Assembly: GCF_002341865.1 (NCBI RefSeq)
Contig: NZ_DDOV01000031.1
Location: 112,725 to 160,808 of the forward strand
DNA from: Clostridium sp. UBA2485
GTDB taxonomy: Bacteria > Bacillota > Clostridia > Clostridiales > Clostridiaceae
Reading direction: 5' to 3'
DNA length: 48,084 nt
The notes beneath the pieces are model-generated. The model was not told the DNA's origin and searched no databases. It saw nothing but the letters and a program-made list of their open reading frames with translations. Position numbers and translations under genes: made by a program. Below, piece after piece: positions 25,801 to 33,654 of the stretch; the stretch's first letter is position 1, and each line of letters begins with the position of its first letter.

Positions 25801-27728
25801 ATATTCTTAATATGTCCATTGCTAACGAATTTGGAATATTTGTATATCCACAAAGTGAACCTATAAACCTATCTAATAAAGAAGATCTTCAAAGTCTTAA
25901 AGATAATTTTAAAGAGCAAGAAGTTTTTATAGTAGTTGGAGCAGATGTAATTACTAATGCTTCTAGTTATAAATTGCCTTATAATAAAGGATCCATTCAT
26001 GATTTTTCTCACATAGTTATTGAGAGAAATAAAAACAATACTTTGTCAGAGTATTTAATGGAGATAAAGGGAAATGTCCATATTATTAATTTACCAAGTA
26101 AATATACAGATATAAGTTCAACACAAATTAGAAATTATATTGACAGTAATAGAGATATATCAAGTCTTGTAGATCCACTAGCAGAGCAATATATTTATGA
26201 TAATGGATTTTATCAAAGAGAACCATTAGAGAAAGCCACTTTAAACTTATTATATCTTGAAACAGAAATAATAGAACATAAGGATGAAGAGATTATAAAT
26301 GCCCTATGTAATATAGCTAATAATGGGTTAAGAAAAAAAATTGAAGAACTTTTCTCAAAACCTTCTGGTAGAATAGTAATTTTAAAAGATTGTAATAAAA
26401 ATGAAATACATGGTTTTTCATTAATACACTGGGCTCGCTCAGGTATGCTCTATAGTGATATAAAAGATATCGAGATAGCTCAGTATATGAGAGAAGAAAG
26501 TCAAGGAAGAGTGATTTTATTAGATGGATTTTACATTAAAAATCATGAAAAAAATAAAAATTTACTTTCGATATTGATAACTGAAACTTTAGCTTTTGCT
26601 TGTAGTCGCGATTATGAATATGCTCTTTATAGGCAGTGTGAAAAAGATAATCTATCTACTACAATTAAGGATACCTTAGCCCTATATGGATTTAAAGAAA
26701 TTTTTGATTCTGTTCATCTTGTAAATATGAGTTCACCTTGTGTTTTAAATTTTGATATAGAAAATCTAATAAAAGAACCTTTTAGAAGTAATAATAAAAT
26801 AAAAGCTGCAATTAATGAAAGTAGAATTAAACTTCAGCAGGCAATATGCAACCTTTTTCCAGGGAACTTAGTGCTTTCTTTTGATTCCAATATGGTTCAT
26901 CAAGGACTTATAAAAAAGATTTGCAAAGAAAATAAAGTATCAGAATATGAAACAAATCCAAGAACATTAGGAAGTGCAATGTGCGTACCTTATGGGGATA
27001 TATTAGATAGATATATAATTCCTAACACAGTGACTAAGTCACTTCACACGGAGAAATACTTTAACCCTGATATGAAATCATTTAAGATTGGGGAATTTCC
27101 ACATTATCTTAGCTTAGAAAATCAGATTAAAATGTTAAAGTCCTTTAATAGACCAATTATATTAGTAGATAACCTTCTTCATAAAGGATATAGAATGAAA
27201 GCTATTGAGCCTATATTTAAAAAAGAAAAAATAAATATACAAAAAATTATAGTTGCTATATTATCTGGCCGTGGTAAAGATCTTTTAGATTATCAAGGAG
27301 GAGAGGTAGATTGTTTATACTTCATCCCTAGATTAAAAATTTGGTTCAATGAAAATGCATTATATCCGTTTATAGGTGGCGATGCAGTTTGGAGAGGGGA
27401 ATTTCCAGGCAGAAATCTTCTTCCATCAATCAATTTAATTATGCCATATACTTCACCTAAATTTATAAGAGGCGCTAATAATAAGGAACGTTATAAATTA
27501 TCTAAAGTATGTATAGAAAACTCTATAAATATACTTAAAGCATTAGAAGATGAATATCATTATATAAATGAAAGAAATTTAACGCTTTTGTCTTTAGGGC
27601 AGGTATTTACTATACCAAGATCTGTAGATAGGGGACTGGATATAAATTATGACTTAAATCACAAACCTTCACATTATTTAGAAAATGACCTTGAAAGATT
27701 AAAAAGATTTGAAGATATGTATATGTAG
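22881..27728 (+). CDS. 1615-residue multidomain protein: HD, repeat region, NadD-like, GNAT-like, PRTase-like
   Basis: A very large cytoplasmic protein. Residues about 180-300 are an HD-type phosphohydrolase: His187, His221-Asp222 in GHDIGK, His263 in NHSTWD, then an Asp near 290. About 370-900 is helical and HEAT-like. Residues about 925-1100 are a nucleotidyltransferase of the NadD type: GTFDPFSLSH at 930-939 and SSTQIR at 1079-1084, though the first His of the HxGH motif is replaced. About 1130-1290 resembles a GNAT acetyltransferase. About 1300-1520 resembles a phosphoribosyltransferase, with ILVDNLLHKGYR at 1427-1438 standing where the PRPP loop is expected. The GTG at 22881 is preferred because AAAGGAG lies 8 bases before it. 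First gene of a three-gene operon. Function unknown; the first, third and fifth domains all suggest nucleotide chemistry. Confidence 0.85.
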   Translation: MEVNFENIYARIQRKVLSVKWINKVNLDKIIIDSHIKSEYFVAKLKEMIFKKDYTAKSTLVLLKPLILELSSKDILENSENDLLLYLYEYSLSKVFPEAVSVELNANLDSICNLYFRVLRIITVFEKHCNGEKFISKYPMEFLKDEELEFLEYSDEYLRFVKAFEDSYIYEMMKVNGEITGFNTLEHISGVHYLAMYIARQVKHQGLKVDLGRVSGSAAGHDIGKYGCKKNEMKRVPYLHYYYSDVWFKKHSINYIRNIAINHSTWDLEFENLSLESLILIYSDFRVKNRQINNKNEMHIFSLKESFDVILSKLDNVDETKEKRYRRVYSKLRDFEKFLQSINVETEVKDIDLKSMKKIKEPLYSLNQGEEIVDNLKYMAINHNINLMYILRDEHSLNTIIEEARSEKNWKSLREYIRIFEEYSTYLTQKQKIQTINFLYENLVHPEDDIRRHSAEIIGKLIAILDEEYRKELPEGAVDDFFNIDSKDVLRKYIDKILFPSHKIISSHRYWIGYSLSTLIKSLFENCGENKKEEYKEVILSYYESFKYKNSDNLLFLIESANYIPIDKEDKLLDKLYIFIFTMLKKRNITLRLSTLGLCINLMEKLNDESVFVIHLKDYLYSVSAKSSYGAEILLRYRLSQKLSLKDLEYNLKENLQVQKKNIQEIYLSNLKSATEWSVKKYQIELILEFVKNHKEINALQASIHFCNLLKVSAVEEVRVSAGKAIVEIMDFLSFSERNEVAIELLRSLEIEGHKITEYIPRYLGQVLLYIPPKEFDEIIDDLAFKVKIAKPSVKTLMLKTIGVVLEYYKCYGKRFNEPEKILNKRKNTLLSILLNGLGDYINEVKRSAFTTIGKVIFGSKILSLKEKKNYFDLLAKKILTLVINDEKEDLFFLSNAAGLAHIYRFIADYNFFIGKFNMEIPQKIAFFPGTFDPFSLSHKEIAKTIRNLGYEVYLSVDEFSWSKKTLPHLLRRNILNMSIANEFGIFVYPQSEPINLSNKEDLQSLKDNFKEQEVFIVVGADVITNASSYKLPYNKGSIHDFSHIVIERNKNNTLSEYLMEIKGNVHIINLPSKYTDISSTQIRNYIDSNRDISSLVDPLAEQYIYDNGFYQREPLEKATLNLLYLETEIIEHKDEEIINALCNIANNGLRKKIEELFSKPSGRIVILKDCNKNEIHGFSLIHWARSGMLYSDIKDIEIAQYMREESQGRVILLDGFYIKNHEKNKNLLSILITETLAFACSRDYEYALYRQCEKDNLSTTIKDTLALYGFKEIFDSVHLVNMSSPCVLNFDIENLIKEPFRSNNKIKAAINESRIKLQQAICNLFPGNLVLSFDSNMVHQGLIKKICKENKVSEYETNPRTLGSAMCVPYGDILDRYIIPNTVTKSLHTEKYFNPDMKSFKIGEFPHYLSLENQIKMLKSFNRPIILVDNLLHKGYRMKAIEPIFKKEKINIQKIIVAILSGRGKDLLDYQGGEVDCLYFIPRLKIWFNENALYPFIGGDAVWRGEFPGRNLLPSINLIMPYTSPKFIRGANNKERYKLSKVCIENSINILKALEDEYHYINERNLTLLSLGQVFTIPRSVDRGLDINYDLNHKPSHYLENDLERLKRFEDMYM

Positions 27729-27737
27729 GGAGAGGAT

Positions 27738-28958
27738 ATGATGAAGTACTATAAATATAAAGACTTATTGCTTATAAGTGAGGAGACTTTATCAAATAAA
27801 TTTACTAACATAACTGAGGAAGAAGGATTAAATTTAAATAGAAGGGCTTACTATCTTGGGAAAAGACCACTTAATGACTTTCGAAGTTATTTTAAAGTAT
27901 CTTCAATAAAGGAATTATATAATGAAGATTTAAATGTGATTATAAAAGAAAAAGAAGAAGAAAATAAATTATGTAAAGTGTTAAGAAATCTTTCTTTCAT
28001 AAATTTAAATGTTGATAATTGGGAGGAAATCATAGAAGGTAAGCCATCTAAAAAATATAAAATAAATATTGTTGGTTTAGGCGATGTTGGAGGAACACTT
28101 CTTATAGGATTAAGGCTTTTAGGAGCAGATGTAGTTGAGAATATAGGCATATATGATTTGGATAAAAATAAAGTAGATAGATGGTACTTTGAAGCTAACC
28201 AAATATATGATACTAATAATATAGATATGCCAAAGATAATTAAAATAAATGAAGATGAGCTTTTTGATTGTGATTTATTTATATTTTGTGTATCTGTTTT
28301 TGTACCTGAAGTTGGTGATGAAAAGAAAGATGTTAGAATGGTTCAATTTGAAGGAAATAAAAAAGTGATAAGTATTTATAGCAAAATGGCAAGAAAGGCT
28401 AATTTTAAAGGGGATTTTGCAGTGGTGTCAGATCCTGTAGATTTACTTTGCAAAGTAGTATTTAATGAAAGTAATAAAAATGAAAATGGGGATTTTGACT
28501 TTAAAGGACTTAGTTCTCATCAAATAAGAGGTTATGGTCTTGGAGTTATGAATGGGAGAGCAACTTTTTATGCTGATGAATTCAATATAGATTATGAGAG
28601 TGAAGGAAGAGCTTTTGGACCACATGGAGAAGGGTTAATCATTGCAAATAGCATAGAAAATTATGATGAGAATATTTCAGACTTTCTTACAGAAAAAACT
28701 AAAACTGCAAACTTAGAGGTGAGAGCTTCAGGATTTAAGCCTTATATTGCTCCAGCATTATCTTCAGGAGCAGTGAGTATTCTTGCATATCTGAGAGGAC
28801 AATGGCATTATAGTACTTCTTTTTTAGGTGGTGTTTTTATGGGAATTAAAAATAGAACTACTGAGAGCGGCATAGAACTTGAGAGATATAATATGCCTGA
28901 AGAACTTTTAAATAAATTAAAACAAACCTATAATTATTTAAATGCTCTATATAATTAA
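27738..28958 (+). CDS. Lactate/malate-dehydrogenase-like protein with N-terminal extension
   Basis: A 406-residue protein. After about 105 residues of unassigned sequence comes a Rossmann domain, INIVGLGDVGG at 110-119. Later motifs follow LDH/MDH order: VVSDPVDLL (Asp232-Pro233, like the NPVD motif) and FGPHGEG with His296 where the catalytic His of the GEHGDS motif would be. It is therefore a diverged member of the LDH/MDH superfamily, perhaps acting on a different 2-hydroxy acid or a nucleotide-linked substrate. It starts 9 bases after the giant gene with a GGGAGAGG ribosome site and overlaps the next gene by 17 bases. The extension and altered motifs make a housekeeping LDH unlikely. Confidence 0.78.
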   Translation: MMKYYKYKDLLLISEETLSNKFTNITEEEGLNLNRRAYYLGKRPLNDFRSYFKVSSIKELYNEDLNVIIKEKEEENKLCKVLRNLSFINLNVDNWEEIIEGKPSKKYKINIVGLGDVGGTLLIGLRLLGADVVENIGIYDLDKNKVDRWYFEANQIYDTNNIDMPKIIKINEDELFDCDLFIFCVSVFVPEVGDEKKDVRMVQFEGNKKVISIYSKMARKANFKGDFAVVSDPVDLLCKVVFNESNKNENGDFDFKGLSSHQIRGYGLGVMNGRATFYADEFNIDYESEGRAFGPHGEGLIIANSIENYDENISDFLTEKTKTANLEVRASGFKPYIAPALSSGAVSILAYLRGQWHYSTSFLGGVFMGIKNRTTESGIELERYNMPEELLNKLKQTYNYLNALYN

Positions 28959-29982
28959 TCCAAGAAAAGAGACTTCTAAGATGCTTCAGGACATGATTTC
29001 TCAGTTTACCCATGAGAGCCACAAAATTATTCAAGATGAATTAGTAGATTTAAATAATAAAAAGATATTATTAGCAATAGACGTTGATGAAACACTTTCT
29101 GATATAAGTATGTTAAAATTTATGAAAAAGCTCATGAAAAAAGATAAAAATGCATTCGTAGATTCTCACTGTGGAATTATTTGTGCATCTACTTCAGAAC
29201 TTGGCACAAAAGATACCTGTCAAGATATAATATTTCTTGCAAATTCTATGGGTGCAATTTTTATGGGACATCCAATGGTAGAAGCTACTAAGGACCTTAT
29301 AAATTTTTCTACATGGCAAAAGGTTCTTAGTATACCTCTTCGTGATATACTTTTAGAAAGATGTAAGAACTTAAATAAGAGACTTAGAAAGTTTGAGTTT
29401 AAAAAGTATGAAGAACTAGATATAACAGTTCTATATTCAACTCCTAATAAAATTTCTAACTCTTTAGATTTATGGAAGATGGTAAAATCAAACTTTGATT
29501 CTACAATAGATATTAAAGAGATATTAATAGAAAATGGGTCAATACAGGATTGTAAAGGCTGTGGATATAAGGTATGTACTCACTATGGAAAAGATAATAA
29601 ATGCTTTTATGGTGGACCTATGATAAGTGATGTATTGCCTGCCATAGAGAAATCTAATGCAATAGTTTGGATTTGTCCTAATTACAATGATGCTATAGCT
29701 GCAAATTTAACAGCAGTAATGAATAGATTAACAGTACTTTATAATAAAAAGCCTTTTCATGACAAGGTTATATTTGGAATAGTGGTATCAGGAAATTCTG
29801 GAGGAGATTCTGTAGCAAAACAACTAATAGGAGCATTAAACTTAAATAAAGGTTTCATGCTTCCACCAAAGGCATTCTTACTAGCAACAGCTAATGATCC
29901 TAAATCAATATTCAATTATAAAGATGTGGATAAACTTGCTAAGGAATTTAGTGAAGAAATAAAAAGAATTATTGATAAATAG
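28942..29982 (+). CDS. Flavodoxin-fold NAD(P)H-dependent reductase with Cys cluster
   Basis: A 346-residue protein. The C-terminal half (from about residue 160) resembles NADPH-dependent FMN reductases: ITVLYSTPNK, SNAIVWICPNYNDAIAANLTAVMNRL and VSGNSGGDS, which sit where FMN-binding loops occur. Between these is CKGCGYKVC (Cys204, 207 and 212) with a further Cys about 8 residues on, a pattern that often binds metal or a cluster or does thiol redox work. The first half (AIDVDETLSD, HCGIICASTSELG, GAIFMGHPMVEA) also looks like a degenerate flavodoxin-like unit, so the protein may be a tandem fusion. Its start overlaps the previous gene, implying coupled translation. Exact reaction unknown. Confidence 0.75.
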   Translation: MLYIINPRKETSKMLQDMISQFTHESHKIIQDELVDLNNKKILLAIDVDETLSDISMLKFMKKLMKKDKNAFVDSHCGIICASTSELGTKDTCQDIIFLANSMGAIFMGHPMVEATKDLINFSTWQKVLSIPLRDILLERCKNLNKRLRKFEFKKYEELDITVLYSTPNKISNSLDLWKMVKSNFDSTIDIKEILIENGSIQDCKGCGYKVCTHYGKDNKCFYGGPMISDVLPAIEKSNAIVWICPNYNDAIAANLTAVMNRLTVLYNKKPFHDKVIFGIVVSGNSGGDSVAKQLIGALNLNKGFMLPPKAFLLATANDPKSIFNYKDVDKLAKEFSEEIKRIIDK

Positions 29983-30005
29983 TTATATTACAAGGGGGAT
30001 AAGTA

Positions 30006-30029
30006 TGTATAAAATATTTACCTCATGAT
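30006..30029 (+). pseudogene. Seven-codon ORF with strong ribosome site, gene-start relic
   Basis: AAGGGGGAT stands 6 bases before an ATG that reads MYKIFTS and then TGA, immediately entering the operon terminator. A strong ribosome site without a gene suggests that a fourth gene of the operon was deleted, or that this is a small leader peptide at the end. Confidence 0.35.
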
Positions 30030-30082
30030 GCTAATACTCTAATTTGTAGATTATATGAATAGCAATCATGAGGTATTTTTTG
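30018..30082 (+). terminator. Terminator of the large operon
   Basis: TACCTCATGATGCTA pairs with TAGCAATCATGAGGTA (one bulge) and is followed by TTTTTT. Confidence 0.8.
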
Positions 30083-30183
30083 AATAAAATATATTTTTAA
30101 AATAATTAATAGATATATTCCTTTATTTTTATATATTAAATCATTAGAATATCGTAGCAACTTATCATCTTTAACTAGTTATT

Positions 30184-30816
30184 TTATCTTGTATTATACA
30201 AAATAGTCGATCTTATAATAGCAGCTTTCTCAGATATACTATTTATGGTGATTTTTAAACTATCATAAGAATCTTTTATAGTTATAAGTAACAAATCATT
30301 TTTCTCTAGTTTAATATTTTCAGCATCATTTATAATTATATTGCAATCACCATCTGCAGCATAAAAACTTTCTAATAAGATTTCATCTTCCCCTTTAGGA
30401 ATTAAATTATTTTTAGGAACAGAATAGGCATTATTATTTGATAAGAGTATAGAATTTATATAACCTTTGGAGTTTTCCCTAAGCATCAAATTAAAATCTC
30501 TTACTTTTCCAAAGCTCTTAGTTTCCCATTCACCACTAAAGCTATGTACTTCAAAAGGCTTTAAATTTATAATTTTATTATTTTCATGTTGAAGCTTTAA
30601 AGGATTATCTAAAGAGAGAATAAATCTAGATGTATTAGGTAAATAAGTAAAAGTAGATTCTTCTAATTCAACCTTTGCAGAGCTTAAACGCCATTTAAAA
30701 TTTAAACTTTTATAATCAGAAGCAATAGGATATATAGCAAGTTCTGTGGTGGTTCCACCTGACCAATTGGAAGTTTTATAATCTTCATTATGAATAAGTT
30801 CTAGAGAATAAGACAT
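30184..30816 (-). CDS. HutD/Ves family cupin-like protein
   Basis: A 210-residue protein. The diagnostic segments are NWSGGTTTELAIYP near residues 17-30, FKWRLSSAKVE, and GKVRDFNLMLRE, all hallmarks of HutD/Ves proteins, which have a double cupin-like fold. HutD is linked to histidine use in other bacteria, but no hut genes are nearby here and the biochemical role is not established. AGGGGGC precedes the ATG. It stands alone, convergent with the large operon. Confidence 0.85.
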   Translation of the reverse strand: MSYSLELIHNEDYKTSNWSGGTTTELAIYPIASDYKSLNFKWRLSSAKVELEESTFTYLPNTSRFILSLDNPLKLQHENNKIINLKPFEVHSFSGEWETKSFGKVRDFNLMLRENSKGYINSILLSNNNAYSVPKNNLIPKGEDEILLESFYAADGDCNIIINDAENIKLEKNDLLLITIKDSYDSLKITINSISEKAAIIRSTILYNTR

Positions 30817-31117
30817 TTATATTAGCCCCCTACGATTTTAAATATGTTCATAGTTTAATTTGACTATTTTACAATATTATACATCAAATCATAATTTAAT
30901 ATAACCTTCATAATAATAAAGTTCATATATGGGTTTAAACTTTTGAAATCTTTATAAAAAATAAAATAATAAAGGAAAAGTAATTGATATGAAGAATTGT
31001 TTATTAAGTAAATGAAAGTTTAAGTTTTAAATGTATACATTATGCAAGTTGAGTATAGAAGACCAATAGATTATTAAGTGAAAGAATAATGATAATTTAT
31101 AAAATAGAGGTGAAATT
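30817..31117. other. Intergenic stretch with no recognisable content
   Basis: Divergent gap between the HutD-family gene and a small membrane protein; it must hold both promoters, but no box pair stands out and there is no hairpin or repeat. Confidence 0.5.
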
Positions 31118-31357
31118 ATGAGTAATTTAAGAAAAATTATATACAGCTATAATCTTAAAATAAAAGAGAAAGGTAAGAAAAAGTATTTTTTAAGATTATT
31201 TATAACTACTATTTTGCAAACTTTAGCATTAGCAATAATACCAGCAATTATTGATGAACGATATAGTACTTTGTATATAAAAATACCTATAATTTTTATC
31301 TTCTTCTTCATTTTTAATATGTTCATAGGATTTTTCTTAATTTTTCCTAGATTATGA
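31118..31357 (+). CDS. Small membrane protein, unknown
   Basis: A 79-residue protein with a basic N-terminal 25 residues and two hydrophobic segments (about 29-45 and 53-78), ending PRL. By the positive-inside rule the basic N-terminus should be cytoplasmic. An AGAGGTGA ribosome site supports it. No family recognised. It lies alone and faces the end of the antiporter gene. Confidence 0.6.
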   Translation: MSNLRKIIYSYNLKIKEKGKKKYFLRLFITTILQTLALAIIPAIIDERYSTLYIKIPIIFIFFFIFNMFIGFFLIFPRL

Positions 31358-31410
31358 TAAAAATCTTTAATAATAATTTAAATAATGAATCTAGTTTTAC
31401 AAATAACACT

Positions 31411-31450
31411 TTAAAAATAAAACCTTTAACCAAATTATTGATTAAAGGTC
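31411..31450 (-). terminator. Terminator after the antiporter gene
   Basis: On the minus strand ACCTTTAA pairs with TTAAAGGT and runs into TTTTATTTTTAA. The distance to the stop codon is about 30 bases. Confidence 0.75.
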
Positions 31451-31477
31451 CTTTATGATTAATTCAGAAAGAAAGTA

Positions 31478-32932
31478 TTATAAAACTTCATGTAATGTTT
31501 TATATTCAGCAAAATCCTCTGATTTTAATTCTTTAGCAATTGGCTTGCTTTCATCCAATGATTTCATTGCAAAGCCTGTATATCCATAAATTGCAGATAT
31601 AATAGGATTAATTAAACCTAGAAAATGGAATGGAGCATAAGCAAAGGCACTTACACCTAAGGTTGAAAAATATACTGCTCCACAGGTTGACCAAGGTACT
31701 AATCCAGATGTTAGAGTACCAGCGTCCTCTAGTACTCTAGAGAGATTTTTAGGATGTAGGTTCAACTTTTCATAAACAGGCTTATACATTTGTCCTGGAA
31801 TAACTATTGATATATATTGATCTGCAGCTGCAAAATTCATAGCTATACAGCTTAGTATATTTGATAAAATGATACTTCCTCTACTATGGCAGTGTCTAAG
31901 TATAACATTTATTATCGTGTCTAAACATCCTATTTGTTTAACAAGCCCACCAAAAGCTAATGCGCACATAACTAAGGAAATGGTTTCCATCATAGAAAGA
32001 AGTCCACCTCTATTTAGTAGTGTATCTACCATAGCATTTCCTGAACTTATTTCAAAACCATAGAATAATGAATGTAAAACTTCTGATATACTACTACCTT
32101 GCATAAAAGAGAAGAGTACACCTATAATTGTTCCACCTATCATACCTGGTATAGCAGGTACTTTAAATACTATCATTAAAATCACAGATAATGGAGCAAT
32201 AAATATTAATGGACTAATGTTAAAAGAGGATTGAATAGTATCTAATATTGCATTAATTTGAGTAGTATCTACAGCTTGACCCTTATATCCCATACCTATT
32301 ATTGAAAATATTATTACTGATAAAATAAAGCTTGGTATTGTAGTATAAAGCATATGTCTTATATGATCAAATACATTTACTCCAACTACACCAGCTGCTA
32401 AATTTGTACTATCTGATAATGGTGATAATTTATCTCCGAAAGAGGCGCCTGTTACAACTGCGCCAGCGATTATTGCAGAAGGTATTCCAAGACCTGCACC
32501 TATGCCCATAGCTGCGGTCCCCATAGTTCCAGCAGTAGTCCATGCACTACCTGTTGAAACTGAAACTATTGCACATATAATTGGTAATAAAAATAAAAAC
32601 ATAGCAGGAGTAAATAGTTTAAGTCCATAGAAAATCATACCTGGAACTACTCCACCAGCAATCCAAGTGCCTACTAAGCATCCTACAATCATAATTATGA
32701 AGTTTGCTTGCATTGCCATAGAGTTAGTTTTTATCATAGCTTCTTCCATGTCATTCCAATTATGGCCTAAAAATTTACCTATAATTGCGGTTATTGCACA
32801 GCATATAATTAATGGAATTTGAGGTGCTGAATCAAATACTATTACCCCCAATAACATGAAACAGATTAGAAAAATGAATGGTATCACAGCTACAATAAGT
32901 GATGGTTTTTTTTTATTTTTCTGATTGTTCAT
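31478..32932 (-). CDS. nhaC: NhaC-type Na+/H+ antiporter
   Basis: A 484-residue polytopic membrane protein with about 12 hydrophobic segments. The core GSAWTTAGTMGTAAMGIGAGLGIP, GASFGDKLSPLSDSTNLAA and ADQYISIVIPG stretches match the NhaC family of ion transporters. NhaC proteins exchange protons with sodium or, in relatives, carry malate/lactate or arginine-ornithine; sequence alone does not separate these reliably. AGGGGGAAAAG is its ribosome site. It stands alone with its own terminator. Confidence 0.88.
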   Translation of the reverse strand: MNNQKNKKKPSLIVAVIPFIFLICFMLLGVIVFDSAPQIPLIICCAITAIIGKFLGHNWNDMEEAMIKTNSMAMQANFIIMIVGCLVGTWIAGGVVPGMIFYGLKLFTPAMFLFLLPIICAIVSVSTGSAWTTAGTMGTAAMGIGAGLGIPSAIIAGAVVTGASFGDKLSPLSDSTNLAAGVVGVNVFDHIRHMLYTTIPSFILSVIIFSIIGMGYKGQAVDTTQINAILDTIQSSFNISPLIFIAPLSVILMIVFKVPAIPGMIGGTIIGVLFSFMQGSSISEVLHSLFYGFEISSGNAMVDTLLNRGGLLSMMETISLVMCALAFGGLVKQIGCLDTIINVILRHCHSRGSIILSNILSCIAMNFAAADQYISIVIPGQMYKPVYEKLNLHPKNLSRVLEDAGTLTSGLVPWSTCGAVYFSTLGVSAFAYAPFHFLGLINPIISAIYGYTGFAMKSLDESKPIAKELKSEDFAEYKTLHEVL

Positions 32933-33269
32933 TAATCTTTTCCCCCTTGTTGTAATATATTTATTATCAAGTATTGATTAAAAAATCATACTTAATATCA
33001 TAAAATTTATCTTAAGTGTAATAATGTTGTAGTATGCAGAATTTATATATTATTACTCCATACGATAACGTTTTCATAAAAGTTATAAAGCTTACTAAAA
33101 TTTTCTTTTTTTCTTATAAACATATCACTTTAATTTTGTAAAATCAAGAATATTCAGAATTAAACATATTATTCGAATATATTTAATGTAGCATAATAAT
33201 TCAATAAGCTCCATAATATGTGTTTTGAATAAAGTCATTAGACTCATATATTTGGAGATAACGAGAGTA
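32933..33269. other. AT-rich divergent intergenic region
   Basis: Between the antiporter and arsR. I see nothing structured apart from the arsR promoter at its right end; the antiporter promoter must lie in the left half but is not evident. Confidence 0.5.
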
Positions 33270-33298
33270 TTGACAGATTATAATTTTATAAATACTAT
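33270..33298 (+). promoter_or_regulatory. Sigma-A promoter of arsR-arsM
   Basis: A perfect TTGACA, 17 bases, then TACTAT. The start would fall near 33306, directly upstream of an inverted repeat. Confidence 0.7.
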
Positions 33299-33317
33299 AT
33301 AAGTATATTAGTAAATT

Positions 33318-33335
33318 ATTATATAGTTATATAAT
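33318..33335 (+). promoter_or_regulatory. Candidate ArsR operator
   Basis: ATTATATA-GT-TATATAAT is a perfect 8-2-8 inverted repeat between the start site and the arsR ribosome site. ArsR-family repressors bind AT-rich inverted repeats of this size over their own promoters. Confidence 0.5.
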
Positions 33336-33357
33336 CTTCAATTTAGGAGGATATTAT

Positions 33358-33624
33358 ATGGAAAATCAAGTGAAAATCTTTAAGGCATTAGCTCATCCTA
33401 TAAGATTAAAAATAATCACAAAGCTAGCTCAAGGTGAGCTTTGCGTTTGTAAGCTCAATGAAGATGTGGATTTTAGTCAATCTAATTTATCTCAACATCT
33501 TAGAATATTAAAAGAAGCCAATATCTTAAATGCCCGAAAAGATGGTATGTGGATTTATTATAGTATTAAAAATAATAAAATTTTAGAGCTTTTAAATATT
33601 GCTAAATCTATGAATGATTCTTAA
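33358..33624 (+). CDS. arsR: ArsR-family arsenic-responsive repressor
   Basis: An 88-residue winged-helix repressor. The metal-sensing motif ELCVC is at residues 27-31, with the helix-turn-helix DFSQSNLSQHLRILKEANIL after it and the wing ARKDGMWIYYSI. The paired cysteines in that motif bind As(III) in classical ArsR, releasing DNA. It is 30 bases upstream of arsM and surely controls it. Ribosome site TAGGAGG. There is no arsenite pump gene next to it. Confidence 0.93.
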   Translation: MENQVKIFKALAHPIRLKIITKLAQGELCVCKLNEDVDFSQSNLSQHLRILKEANILNARKDGMWIYYSIKNNKILELLNIAKSMNDS

Positions 33625-33654
33625 AGTTTAAAGATAAGTTGGAGGTAGATTAAA

